From Kineosporia succinea (lineage in GTDB: Bacteria; Actinomycetota; Actinomycetes; Actinomycetales; Kineosporiaceae), in contig NZ_JAUSQZ010000001.1 of NCBI RefSeq assembly GCF_030811555.1, positions 7,437,241 through 7,501,240 of the forward strand: 64,000 bases of DNA. The letters are read 5' to 3'. How positions within the stretch are numbered: position 1 is the stretch's first letter; every line of letters starts with the position of its first letter. The position numbers were made by a program, and so were the translations under genes. The notes under the pieces are model-generated. The model ran no database searches. It saw nothing but the letters and a program-made list of their open reading frames with translations, and was not told the origin of the DNA. This document shows, in pieces, positions 1-8,310 of the stretch.

Positions 1-28
1 GAGTCCTAGAAGGAGTTGTCACGGGTTT

Positions 29-652
29 TCAGGCGTTCGGGTCGACGAGCCAGAAGCGGCCCGGCTCGTCGTGGGTCAGGATCATGCCCATCTGACCGGC
101 TGCGAGGTAGCCGTCGTCGCCGTGGCTGAAGGTGTGGTCGCGGCCGGACTTCTCGACGGTGAAGTGCTGCCGGGCGTCGTCCGGGTCGCAGGTTCCGGCC
201 CCGATGGCCGACGGGGTGATCTGGCCGCGCTCGGGCATCTGCCAGCACAGCGGGTCGTCCTGGCCCGAGCTGTCGATGCCCTTGATCTGGTAGAGGCCGG
301 GGCCGACGGACGTGAAGACGAACAGCTGGCGGCCGCTGCCGTCGTCGGTCATCTCCAGGCCCTCGTCGTAGAGGGCGAGGACGCCTGCCGTGACCTCGCC
401 GGGCATGATGCTGAGGCCCGGGCCGCCTTCCGGGACCGACGGGGCGCCGCTCGCCGGGGTGCTCTCGGTGCCGGTCTCGGCGCCGGTCCGGGTGCCGGTC
501 TCGGCGTCGGTGGGAGTCACGGTCGTGCTGGTCTTGGTGGACGTGGTGGTCCTCGTGGTCGAGGCCTGCGCGTCGGACCCGCCGCAGGCGGTGGTCACCA
601 GCGCACCGAGCACCAGGAACGATGCGGCGGCAGTGCTCTTGAGCGTTGGCAT
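29..652 (-). CDS. Putative lipoprotein with beta-trefoil-like C-terminus
   Basis: Predicted exported lipoprotein of 207 aa. The N-terminus is a short basic segment, then a hydrophobic stretch ending in a lipobox-like LVTTAC followed by GG, so Cys near residue 20 would be lipidated. A Thr/Ser-rich linker (many T, TE, TG steps, about residues 25-65) leads to a globular C-terminal half. Phrases such as LFVFTSVGPGLYQIKG, DPLCWQM and GRFWLVDPNA resemble the repeats of ricin-type beta-trefoil domains; that assignment is inference. The ATG is chosen because it gives a complete lipoprotein signal; the frame stays open upstream but has no signal there. It is a separate unit downstream of phoU on the same strand. 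Function unknown. Confidence 0.75.
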   Translation of the reverse strand: MPTLKSTAAASFLVLGALVTTACGGSDAQASTTRTTTSTKTSTTVTPTDAETGTRTGAETGTESTPASGAPSVPEGGPGLSIMPGEVTAGVLALYDEGLEMTDDGSGRQLFVFTSVGPGLYQIKGIDSSGQDDPLCWQMPERGQITPSAIGAGTCDPDDARQHFTVEKSGRDHTFSHGDDGYLAAGQMGMILTHDEPGRFWLVDPNA

Positions 653-762
653 GACTGCTCCCTGTGGAGGTTCGATCGTCACGATCCGGACAGGAAGTGA
701 GATGCGGTATGGGCCCATTTGGATCGGGAAAGCCGGAGTGACCTGGGTCACATCCGCCCGAA

Positions 763-1437
763 TCAGGAGCCGTCGCCGTGCAGCGCCTCGGACGCCCCGG
801 TGACCAGGAACTCGACGCGGTGCGCGACCGAGACGGCCTGGTCGCCGAACCGCTCGTAGAAGCGCCCGGCGAGGGTCATGTCGACCACGGCCTGCACGCC
901 GCCCGACGGGGGCTGCCGCAGGATCACGGTGAACAGGTCGCGGTGCAGGCGGTCCATCTCGTCGTCGTCGGCCTCCATGCGCCGGGCGGCGTCGAGATCC
1001 CGGTCGGCGATGATGCCGGCGACCCGGGCGGCCAGGCGCCGGGCGCTGTCGCCCATCCGCTGGATGTCGGCACGCAGGTCGGGTGGCACGGCGCAGTCGG
1101 GGTGACGCAGGCAGACGAGTTTGGCCACGTGCCGGGCCAGGTCGCCCATCCGCTCCAGCGAACCGCTCATCCGCAGGGCGGCCAGCAGCGAGCGCAGGTC
1201 GGTGGCGACCGGGGCCTGGCGGGCGATCAGCACCAGAACCTGTTCCTCGACCTCGTCGTGCAGCCGGCTCATCCGCTCGCGGTCGCCGATGACGCTCTCG
1301 GCGAGGGCCCGGTCGGCCTCGAGCAGGGCGGTGGTGGCCCGGCCGATCGCCTCGCCGGCCAGCTCGGCCATCTCCACGAGCCGCGCGTCGACGGCCTGCA
1401 GCGCGGCCTCGAACTCCCTGCGCACACTTCCGCTCAC
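763..1437 (-). CDS. phoU: PhoU family phosphate regulator
   Basis: PhoU-type protein, 224 aa, the usual length for the family. PhoU proteins are all-helical metal-binding regulators that couple the Pst phosphate transporter to the PhoR-type kinase and act at the cytoplasmic face of the membrane. The sequence shows two three-helix-bundle repeats: the first contains DLRSLLAALRMSGSLERMGDLARHVAK, of which ERMGD is the classic metal-binding E-x3-D; the second contains DMTLAGRFYERFGDQAVSVAHR, with ERFGD in the same place. GTG start preceded by GAGAGGTGAAA. No pst or phoR genes lie in the window, so it is a stand-alone phoU here, as is common in actinobacteria. Confidence 0.93.
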   Translation of the reverse strand: MSGSVRREFEAALQAVDARLVEMAELAGEAIGRATTALLEADRALAESVIGDRERMSRLHDEVEEQVLVLIARQAPVATDLRSLLAALRMSGSLERMGDLARHVAKLVCLRHPDCAVPPDLRADIQRMGDSARRLAARVAGIIADRDLDAARRMEADDDEMDRLHRDLFTVILRQPPSGGVQAVVDMTLAGRFYERFGDQAVSVAHRVEFLVTGASEALHGDGS

Positions 1438-1568
1438 GCGGTTTCACCTCTCCCCGCCCGGCTTCCGGTGAGACGCGATGCCACGCTGCCGGACACCGTC
1501 GATCATCACCCTAGCGGCGTGAGGGACCGCGCCTCCAGGCTCGGGCGGCGGCAGGGCACCCTTCCTGC

Positions 1569-2003
1569 GTGGTCCTCCTGGTCAACATCACGCGTGAGGC
1601 GTTTCTCGACCACGCCCGCGAGCGCCGGATCGCCGCCGTGGCCGCCCCGTCCACCCCCGGCGGGTGGACGGCCGTGCAGTCGGACACCGTTCTGGCGCAC
1701 GAACTCCCGGCCGGTTCCCGCTTCGTCGACGCGGACACCGACGACGACGGGACGCTCCACCTCGTCGTCGTCGGTGTCCACCGGCATCGCCTGACCTGGT
1801 TGCCGGGCGGGGCGCCGAGCGGTCCGGTCGCCGAGGCCGCCGCCGCTCCGGGCGGCCGGTTCGCCCCGGCGCCCGCGGCCCGCACGACCCCCGAGGTCGC
1901 ACTCCGGTTCCCGCCGGGTTCCGGGGACGGCCCGATGGACAACCCGAGCAGGGTCCTGGACGAGCTGATCCACGCGGCCCACCCGGCGGCCCGGCCCTGC
2001 TGA
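1569..2003 (+). CDS. Hypothetical protein
   Basis: Possible 144-aa protein with a GTG start and strong GC3 bias in this frame, which is the main support. No recognisable ribosome binding site precedes the GTG. The N-terminal part is acidic (FVDADTDDDGTLHLVVVGV) and the C-terminal part Ala/Pro-rich, with no recognised domain. Just after the stop, another frame (about 2000-2100) shows equally strong GC3 bias and encodes a plausible GVFALPTFYL-containing peptide. The true gene may therefore be longer and interrupted by a frameshift near 2000. Existence and start are uncertain. Confidence 0.45.
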   Translation: MVLLVNITREAFLDHARERRIAAVAAPSTPGGWTAVQSDTVLAHELPAGSRFVDADTDDDGTLHLVVVGVHRHRLTWLPGGAPSGPVAEAAAAPGGRFAPAPAARTTPEVALRFPPGSGDGPMDNPSRVLDELIHAAHPAARPC

Positions 2004-2171
2004 CCGGCGAGGCCGACCATGCGCTCCGGACGGGCGTCTTCGCGCTGCCGACCTTCTACCTGACCCGCAAGCTGCGCGGGTACCGGCGCCGGACCACGTG
2101 TCCGAATCGCGTTCTTCGCTCCCCTACGATGTGCACGCTCCCGGAACCGTCACCTCAGGAAGGCCGCAGCC

Positions 2172-2984
2172 ATGACCACGCCGGACTGGGCACCTCCCGG
2201 ACTCGACCTCGACGTGCCCTCGCCGGCCCGCGTCTACGACTACTTCCTCGGCGGGGCGCACAATTTCGCCGTCGACCGGGAGTTCGCCGAGAAGGTGCGC
2301 GCGGTCATCCCGACGATCGCGACCGCGGCGCAGACCAACCGGGCGTTCGTGCAGCGGGCGGTCACGTTCATGGCCGGGCAGGGCGTCGGCCAGTTCCTCG
2401 ACCTGGGCTCGGGCATCCCGACGATGAGCAACGTGCACGAGATCGTGCGGCCGCTGGTGCCGCACGCACGCGTGCTCTACGTCGACCACGATCCGGTCGC
2501 CGTCGCGCACAGCCGGCTGATCCTGAAGGACGACCCCGCCACCGGGGTCCTGCGCGCGGATCTGCGCCACCCGCAGGACATCCTGGGCTCCCCCGAACTC
2601 GCCGACCTGCTCGACCTGTCCCGTCCGGTCGGGCTGCTGCTGGCCTCGGTGCTACCGTTCGTGCCCGACCGTGACCAGCCGCACGAGGCGGTGGCCCAGT
2701 TGCGCGACGCGGCCGCCCCCGGCAGCTTCGTGGCGATCACGCACGTCATCGACGAGCCCGGCCGGGCGGGTGGCCCGGACACCACCCGCGAGGCGGCCGG
2801 GCTCTACCGCGGGGCCTCGGACTCGATGGCGGTGCGCACCCGCGAGCAGGTCGAGGCGTTCTTCGGCGACTGGGACCTGGTCGAACCGGGCCTGGTCTGG
2901 ACCGCGCAGTGGCGCCCCTCGTGGCCCGACGAGGCCGAGCACGCCGAGGGGGCACTCGCGGTCGCCGGTGTGGCCCGGCGCTGA
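2172..2984 (+). CDS. SAM-dependent methyltransferase, PF04672 (DUF574) type
   Basis: 270-aa member of the actinobacterial S-adenosyl methyltransferase family PF04672. The family signature is clear: SPARVYDYFLGG-HNFAVDR near the N-terminus, then the SAM-binding loop QFLDLGSGIPT (about residues 75-85) and an acidic residue at the end of strand 2 (YVDHDPVAV). ARVYDYxLGGxxNF is diagnostic. The family is greatly expanded in filamentous actinomycetes; substrates are mostly unknown. ATG start with GGAAGG about 8 nt upstream. It stands alone and converges on the GGDEF gene. Confidence 0.92.
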   Translation: MTTPDWAPPGLDLDVPSPARVYDYFLGGAHNFAVDREFAEKVRAVIPTIATAAQTNRAFVQRAVTFMAGQGVGQFLDLGSGIPTMSNVHEIVRPLVPHARVLYVDHDPVAVAHSRLILKDDPATGVLRADLRHPQDILGSPELADLLDLSRPVGLLLASVLPFVPDRDQPHEAVAQLRDAAAPGSFVAITHVIDEPGRAGGPDTTREAAGLYRGASDSMAVRTREQVEAFFGDWDLVEPGLVWTAQWRPSWPDEAEHAEGALAVAGVARR

Positions 2985-2988
2985 GACG

Positions 2989-4743
2989 TCACCGGGGGCG
3001 GGTCGTCGGCCGCAGCTCCGGCCGCCAGGCCTGGAGCCGGCCCTTGCCCCGCCCCTTCGCCTCGTACATCGCCAGGTCGGCCCGGATCAGCAGGTCCTCG
3101 AGCCCGGCCCCGGGTTCGCCGCGCACCAGGCCGATGCTCGCGCCGATCGTGTACTCCCCGTCCGGGCCGGACGTCAGCATCGACGTACCCAGCACCACCC
3201 GCTCGGCGATGCGGGCGGCGGCGTCCTCGTCGATACCGCGCAACAGCACCGCGAACTCGTCGCCACCCAGCCGGGCGACCACGTCGTCCGTACGCACCAG
3301 GCTCTGCAGCAGGGCGGCCACCCGCACCAGCAGGGCGTCGCCGGCGGCGTGGCCGAGGTTGTCGTTGACCTCCTTGAAGTCGTCGAGGTCGATGAACAGC
3401 ACGCTGACCGGCCCGGGATCCGGATGGGACAGGACCTGCCCGGTGGCCTCGGTGAAGCCCGTGCGGTTGACCAGCCCGGTCAGCGGGTCGGTGAGTGCCT
3501 GCACGCGTAACTCGCTGTGCGCCAGGCTGTTGCGGTAGGCCAGCAGCACCTGGTTCAGGATGCTTCCGGCGGTGGCCGTGACGTCCTTCGGCACCGGCCC
3601 CGGAAAGCCGAGAGCGACCGCCTCGGTGGGCGTCTCGTCATAGATCAGGGGTTCCCAGTGGCAGTCCTCGCCCAGGGGACGCCAGAACGCCGGCGACCCC
3701 AGATCACCGGCCGGCGGCAGCCGTTCGGGTGTCCGGGCCAGGAATCCGGCGCTGCTGGTGATTTTCACACCCTGGTCGTCACGGCGCACCGAGACCGCCC
3801 GCAGTCCGGGCGTGTCGGCGACCAGCGCCTCGATCGCGCGCAGGCCGATCACGCGGATCCGGGCCTCGTCGAGGGCACCGAGCAACTCCTGCCCGGTGCG
3901 TGAGATCAGCCGCTCCCGGCGGGCACTCGCCTCCCGGGCGGCGATCGAGACGGCCAGCTGCCACCCGAAGAAACTCACCGTGGCCGTGCTCAGCAGCCCC
4001 GCGACCAGCGCGGCCCGGAAGATCCGGGGATCGGCCTCCGGCTGCGCCTGGGCCCAGAGCGGCACTCCCACGACGAAACTCAGCAGGTACAGCACCGTCC
4101 GCAGCAACGCCCGCCGGCTGGAGGTGTAAAGCCCCCGGTACAGGATGGTCTGGAAAGCGATGCCGAACGCGACCAGCGGCACCTGTGAGAACACCAGAAC
4201 CAGCGTGAAACAGCCCGCGTCGAGCACGTCCGCCGCGACGGGTGCCCGGGCCCGGCGGTAACCCACCACGAGCGAGGCGGCCAGCACCAGCAGCGTGGCC
4301 GCCATGAAGGCCTTCTGCCCGCTCGCCAGCACGAGCGGTGGGGCGCAGGCCGCGACCGTGCCGAGGATGACCACGCCCGCGATCCAGCGGGTGCGGGCCA
4401 GCGCCTCGTCCCGCAGCGGCAGCCGCCACCAGGCGGGCGTCCCGCCCGGGACCTCGTCCCGCGCCTGATCCCGCTCGTGATTCTGTGCCTGGCCCCGCGC
4501 CTGGTCTTGTGCCTGATCCCGTGCCTGGTCTTGCGCCCGATCCCGTGCCTGGTCTTGCGCCCGATCCCGTGCCTGGTCTTGCGCCCGATCCCGCGTCCGG
4601 TCTTGCACCCGATCCCGCGCCTGGTCTTGCGCCTGATCCCGCGCCCGGTCCCGCGTCTGATCCCGCGGGGGCAGAGGCCACCACGACGGTAACCGTCCCC
4701 TTCGACCTCTGCCCACGACGTCGTCCCCCACGACCGCGCTCAT
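2989..4743 (-). CDS. Membrane GGDEF-domain diguanylate cyclase with repeat-rich N-tail
   Basis: Predicted inner-membrane c-di-GMP synthase, about 584 aa. The order is a basic N-terminal tail, a highly repetitive hydrophilic segment of RDRAQDQA-type octapeptides, a membrane region of about six hydrophobic helices (from ARTRWIAGVVILG to the segment after PRIFRAALVAGLL), a GAF-like linker, and a C-terminal GGDEF domain. That domain has DPLTGLVNR, FIDLDDFKEVND, the intact active-site motif GGDEF (RLGGDEFAVLL) and YEAKGRGKGR. An RxxD inhibitory site is not obvious before GGDEF. ATG at 4743 is chosen. A GTG at 4785 is also in frame; the GGGGAG motif lies between them, about 15 nt before the ATG. 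The repeat tail is peculiar to this protein and probably unfolded. Confidence 0.88.
   Translation of the reverse strand: MSAVVGDDVVGRGRRGRLPSWWPLPPRDQTRDRARDQAQDQARDRVQDRTRDRAQDQARDRAQDQARDRAQDQARDQAQDQARGQAQNHERDQARDEVPGGTPAWWRLPLRDEALARTRWIAGVVILGTVAACAPPLVLASGQKAFMAATLLVLAASLVVGYRRARAPVAADVLDAGCFTLVLVFSQVPLVAFGIAFQTILYRGLYTSSRRALLRTVLYLLSFVVGVPLWAQAQPEADPRIFRAALVAGLLSTATVSFFGWQLAVSIAAREASARRERLISRTGQELLGALDEARIRVIGLRAIEALVADTPGLRAVSVRRDDQGVKITSSAGFLARTPERLPPAGDLGSPAFWRPLGEDCHWEPLIYDETPTEAVALGFPGPVPKDVTATAGSILNQVLLAYRNSLAHSELRVQALTDPLTGLVNRTGFTEATGQVLSHPDPGPVSVLFIDLDDFKEVNDNLGHAAGDALLVRVAALLQSLVRTDDVVARLGGDEFAVLLRGIDEDAAARIAERVVLGTSMLTSGPDGEYTIGASIGLVRGEPGAGLEDLLIRADLAMYEAKGRGKGRLQAWRPELRPTTRPR
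4460..4668 (-). repeat. 24-bp coding minisatellite in the GGDEF gene
   Basis: Imperfect tandem repeat of about 24 bp (core CGATCCCGTGCCTGGTCTTGC on the + strand), eight or more units. In the GGDEF frame it encodes the octapeptide RDRAQDQA, giving a strongly charged Arg/Asp/Gln tract ahead of the membrane domain. The unit is a multiple of 3, so copy-number change keeps the reading frame. Confidence 0.85.
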
Positions 4744-4880
4744 CCGGTGCCGGAGGAGCTCTCCCCTTCTCGGCGTCCGGGGCACCGGCCTTGACCGCGC
4801 GATCCGCCGCTCAGGTCACCCGGCATCGGAAGCGGCCAAGACCGGGGGCCACCGGAACTCCGGCTCCCAGGACGCCACCA

Positions 4881-5114
4881 AGGTCACCCGGCCAAGGTCA
4901 CCCAGCAGAGGTCACCCGGGCCGAGGTCACTGGGCCGGGTTCACCGGGCCGGGTTCACCGGGCCGAGGTTCACCAGGCAGAGGTCACCGGGCCAAGGTCA
5001 CCAGGCAGAGGTCACCAGGCAGAGGTCACCGGGCCAAGGTCACCAAGCAGAGGTCACCGGGCCAAGGTCACCAAGCCAGGTTCACCAGGCCAAGGTCACC
5101 GGGCCAGGTTCACC
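4881..5114. repeat. 14-bp intergenic tandem repeat array (AGGTCACCGGGCCA)
   Basis: About 16-17 degenerate head-to-tail copies of a 14-15 bp unit, consensus AGGTCACCGGGCCA, with variants such as AGGTCACCAGGCAG, GGTTCACCAGGCCA and GTTCACCGGGCCGG. The array fills most of the gap between the start of the GGDEF gene (4743) and the stop of the SnoaL-like gene, whose TGA (5110-5112) lies in the last copy. Nothing else is seen in 4744-4880. There are no spacers, so it is not CRISPR. The 14-bp unit is not codon-periodic, so the array is probably non-coding. Confidence 0.85.
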
Positions 5115-5481
5115 ACCGCTCGGTCAGGTGCTCCCGCCCGGCCGGCGGCTCGTAGGCCTCCGGCCAGAAGTCGGTGATCCGCGTGATCAGCCCGTCCGCG
5201 GACAGGTCCAGCCAGACACACGCGTCCATACGCTCCGAACCGACCGCGACCTCGAGCCACAGCGCCACCGACGGCCCGTCCGCCACCACCCGCCGCACCG
5301 ACAGGTGCCAGTCACCGGGATATTCAGCATTGAAGCGCACGAAACGCTCGAGACCCACGATGCGCTCGCGGGTCTGCGGCATCTCGTAGACCACGTCGGG
5401 ACTCAGAAGCGCGGCCAGGCCCTCCCAGTCACGGCTCTTGAGCAACTCGACGTAGGTCGTCCCGGCCTGCCCGGCGCTCAC
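5110..5481 (-). CDS. SnoaL-like / NTF2-fold protein
   Basis: 123-aa NTF2-superfamily (SnoaL-like) protein: N-terminal helix YVELLKSRDWEGLAALLSPDVVYEMPQTRERIVG, followed by curved-sheet strands ending in ITDFWPEAYEPP. Such folds act as small polyketide cyclases, isomerases or hydrolases, or only bind ligands; no specific reaction can be assigned. The GTG start overlaps the TGA of the P450 gene (GTGA), so the two are translationally coupled and presumably act on the same small molecule. Its stop codon sits inside the 14-bp repeat array. Confidence 0.85.
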   Translation of the reverse strand: MSAGQAGTTYVELLKSRDWEGLAALLSPDVVYEMPQTRERIVGLERFVRFNAEYPGDWHLSVRRVVADGPSVALWLEVAVGSERMDACVWLDLSADGLITRITDFWPEAYEPPAGREHLTERW

Positions 5482-6848
5482 GGGCGGCCGTGCAGCGCCA
5501 CCGGCAGCCGCTCGATGCCGTAGACCGCGGACAGCTTGTGGAAGCCGAGTTCGTCGGGCGTCCCGGTGACCTCGAGGTCGGGGAACCGGACGGCCAGGGC
5601 CCGCAACGAGATCCGCAGCTGCATGCGGGCCAGCTCGGCCCCCACACAGCGGTGCATGCCGTGCCCGAACGCCAGGTGCCGGGTCGGCTCGCGGTGCGGG
5701 TTGAAGGTGTTGGGATCCCCGGAGTCACCGGTGAGCTTCGGGTCGCGGTTCGCCGCCATCAGCGAGAACCCGACCACATCGCCCTCCCTGATCTGCGCGT
5801 CCCCCAGCACCAGGTCCTTCTTGGCGATGCGCAGGAACGCCAGCTGCACGACCGTGAGGTGGCGCAGCAGCTCCTCCACGACCCGGTCGACCGAGGACGG
5901 GTCGTCACGCAGCAGGTCCATCGCACCCGGGGTCCGGGCCAGCGTGTAGACCGCGAGCGCGAGCATCGACGCGGAGGTCTCGTAGCCGCCGAGGAAGACG
6001 CCGTCGGCGATGCCACCGAGGGTGAGGTCGTCGAGCTCGTCCGCGTGCTCCCTGAGCAGGCCGCCGATGAGCCCGGGCCCGGGCTCCAGGCGCTGGGCCG
6101 CGACCGCCTTGATCAGGAACTCGCGGGTGTGCGCGGCGGCGCCGAACACGCCCGGGCCGCCCTGGGTCAGGTCGAACCGGGCGACCCCCAGGTCGCGGAA
6201 GCGCTCGCGGTCTTCGACGGGCAGGCCGAGCAGCTCACAGATGACGGTGAACGGGACCGGGAAGGCGAACTCCTTGACCAGGTCGACCTCGGCCCCGGCG
6301 CTCTCCATGGCGTCGAGCCGCTCGTTGACGATGCGGGCGATGACCGGCTCGAGCCGGGCCAGCCGGCGCATCGTGAACTCGGGCGTCAGGTAGCGGCGCA
6401 GCGCGGTGTGCAGCGGCGGGTCGGTCATGCCGAGGCCGCCGATCTGCTCCTCGTCGCTGCGGCCCTCCTGGGACACGAACTGGCCCAGGTCGTTGGACCA
6501 TGAGGTGCCGTCGGCGAGACCGGCGCGGGACTGGTCGTACCCGCTGACGAGCCAGACGTCCCGGCCGAAGAGCGTGGCGAGCTTCTTGACCGGTTCCTCG
6601 GTGGTGAGCCGGGTCAGCTCGGGCAGCGGGTCGATCCCGTCGCGCTCGAGCGGCAGCTTGACCGAGTCCGGCAGGAAGCGCAGGGTGCGCAGGTCGATGC
6701 CCCGGCTCAGACGGCGCCGGACGATGATCCCGGCCAGCTTGGTGAAGGGCTTGGTGAAGGGCTTGGTCAGGGGCGCCGGGGGACGCAGGCGACGCCTGGT
6801 CACGCCGGGTCCGTCCAACGGCGGCGAGGACCTCAGAACGCGTGACAA
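5478..6848 (-). CDS. Cytochrome P450
   Basis: Bacterial class I cytochrome P450, about 456 aa, a heme monooxygenase needing external ferredoxin and reductase. It has the I-helix oxygen-binding segment GGYETSAS, the K-helix ExxR as EELLR, and the heme-binding loop FGHGMHRCVGAELAR with the Cys ligand. The N-terminus is longer than usual and contains a 12-bp duplication (TKPFTKPFTK). TTG start at 6848 with AAAGG about 8 nt upstream; a later start would remove the repeat. It is coupled to the SnoaL-like gene. The two may form a small tailoring unit; the substrate is unknown and no ferredoxin gene is adjacent. Confidence 0.93.
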   Translation of the reverse strand: MSRVLRSSPPLDGPGVTRRRLRPPAPLTKPFTKPFTKLAGIIVRRRLSRGIDLRTLRFLPDSVKLPLERDGIDPLPELTRLTTEEPVKKLATLFGRDVWLVSGYDQSRAGLADGTSWSNDLGQFVSQEGRSDEEQIGGLGMTDPPLHTALRRYLTPEFTMRRLARLEPVIARIVNERLDAMESAGAEVDLVKEFAFPVPFTVICELLGLPVEDRERFRDLGVARFDLTQGGPGVFGAAAHTREFLIKAVAAQRLEPGPGLIGGLLREHADELDDLTLGGIADGVFLGGYETSASMLALAVYTLARTPGAMDLLRDDPSSVDRVVEELLRHLTVVQLAFLRIAKKDLVLGDAQIREGDVVGFSLMAANRDPKLTGDSGDPNTFNPHREPTRHLAFGHGMHRCVGAELARMQLRISLRALAVRFPDLEVTGTPDELGFHKLSAVYGIERLPVALHGRP

Positions 6849-7153
6849 TGGAGTGGCCTTTCGGACGGGCGGGAGTGCGGACCTGAGGTTAGGCGCTCGT
6901 CACTGCCGGTCGTCGGGCGGGGTCGCGTCATTGCCACCTGTCGGACGGGTCCTGGTACCGGAGTGACTCCAAGGTCAATTCGACCTAGTGCGCTGCCCGG
7001 TTGTCCAGCACATTGAGGACATCGACGGCAGGTCGTCGAGGGCCGTTCACCCCGTCCGCCGCCGGTCGTGTGCCTCCACGGTGATGATGCGGTCGTGACG
7101 GCGGACGCGCGAACTGGGCGCCGGTGGGCCCCTCCGGTGCCCAGGTGCGCAGG
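6849..7153. other. Intergenic region upstream of the P450 gene
   Basis: About 305 bp between the P450 start and the end of the luciferase-like gene. No open frame with good codon bias was found. It is less GC-rich near 6960-7020 and contains a short inverted repeat GGAGTGACTCC next to a TTGACC-like hexamer on the minus strand. It presumably carries the P450 promoter, but no convincing -35/-10 pair was found. Confidence 0.4.
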
Positions 7154-8149
7154 TCAGGGGAAGTTCGGCAGGACCTGAGCGGCCGTTCGGGCGAGGATCT
7201 CGTCGTTCTCGGCGGCCGGGAAAGGGGCCAGGACGACCGAGGTGGCCCCGGCTTCCAGCAGGGACCGGATCTTGGTCACACACTCCCCCGGGGTACCGCA
7301 CACCGTGAAGGTGTCCACCCAGGCGTCCGGCAGCGCATCAGCGATGAGTGACAGGTCGCCGAGCGCCAGGATCTCCCCCATCCGCTCGTGGATGCCGTGC
7401 ACCCCGGTCAGCGCGCTCGGGCCGATCGCCCGGAGGTAGAACGCCAGGGCGCTGCGACCGTGGGCCCGGGCGACGTCCCCGTCCTCGTGCACGCTGTAGA
7501 TCACGAAGACCGGCATCCGGTGGGCGGTGACGTCACGCCCGGAGCGGGCCGCGCCGGCCGCTATGCGCTCGCGGGCGTAGGCCACGTAGGTCGGCGCGGC
7601 CAGGGCGGACAGGATCGTGCCGTCGGCGAGCTCCCCGGCCAGCTCCAGCGAACGGGGCCCGACGACACCCGCGTACAGGTCGACGCCGTCCGGGTTCGGA
7701 TGGGTGAGCGTGACCTGGTCGAAGCGGTAGGGGCCGTCGTCGACGGTGAGGGTCTGCCCGGCCAGCAGGGCGCGGACGGTCTCGAGGACGCCGCGCAGTG
7801 AGGTGAGGGGGGACGCGGGGTACAGGCCCATCTGCCGGGTCCAGAAGGGGACGCCGTGGCCGATGCCCGCGACGAGGCGCTCGGGGAAGGCGAGGCTGAG
7901 GGTGGCGATCTCCATGGCGGTGACCGCCGGGTGCCGCACCACCGCCGACATGATCCCGATGCCGACACCGATCTCCCGCGTGGAGGCCAGGGCGATCGCG
8001 GCGCCGGCCGGGCCGGAGAGCATGAAATAGTCCTCGGCCAGCCAGAGTTCGCCGAAACCGGCACGCTCGACGGCGGCGCAGACTCCGGCCAGCTCGGCGG
8101 GCGGGGTGGTGCCGTGAACCAGTGCGCCGACCGGGGAACGGCCACTCAT
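7154..8149 (-). CDS. Luciferase-like (LLM class) flavin-dependent oxidoreductase
   Basis: 331-aa TIM-barrel oxidoreductase of the bacterial-luciferase/F420-dependent family, using FMN or F420. It shows the N-terminal strand VGALVHGTTPPAELAGVCAAVERAGFGELWLAEDYF, the IGVGIGIMSAVVRHP strand and the LVAGIGHGVPFWTRQMG segment typical of LLM proteins. Actinobacterial members often use F420; that is inference. ATG start with GAGGACC about 7 nt upstream. It follows the same strand as the P450 but is separated by 300 bp, so it is probably a separate unit. Confidence 0.88.
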   Translation of the reverse strand: MSGRSPVGALVHGTTPPAELAGVCAAVERAGFGELWLAEDYFMLSGPAGAAIALASTREIGVGIGIMSAVVRHPAVTAMEIATLSLAFPERLVAGIGHGVPFWTRQMGLYPASPLTSLRGVLETVRALLAGQTLTVDDGPYRFDQVTLTHPNPDGVDLYAGVVGPRSLELAGELADGTILSALAAPTYVAYARERIAAGAARSGRDVTAHRMPVFVIYSVHEDGDVARAHGRSALAFYLRAIGPSALTGVHGIHERMGEILALGDLSLIADALPDAWVDTFTVCGTPGECVTKIRSLLEAGATSVVLAPFPAAENDEILARTAAQVLPNFP

Positions 8150-8310
8150 CGTCGGTCCTCTCCGTCGTTCCGGGTGTCGGGGAAGGACAACGATGGAACC
8201 AGGGTGTGCGCACGGGGGTGGGGACCGGTCGACGCGTGACCGGGCCGGGTCCGGCGATCACCAGCCGGATCACCGACGAGGCCGCTGAACGTCGCAGCCC
8301 TATGCCCGCA

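Noticed and set aside
1506-2020. Two overlapping minus-strand frames opposite the small hypothetical at 1569
   Set aside because: Poor amino-acid composition (Arg, Gly, Ser runs), no ribosome site and weaker GC3 periodicity than the plus frame.
4881-5114. Tandem array as a CRISPR
   Set aside because: Units are only 14-15 bp, contiguous with no spacers, and no cas gene is nearby.
7047-7301. Short minus-strand frame between the P450 and luciferase-like genes
   Set aside because: It overlaps the 3' part of the luciferase-like gene and has Arg/Pro-rich noise composition with no ribosome site.
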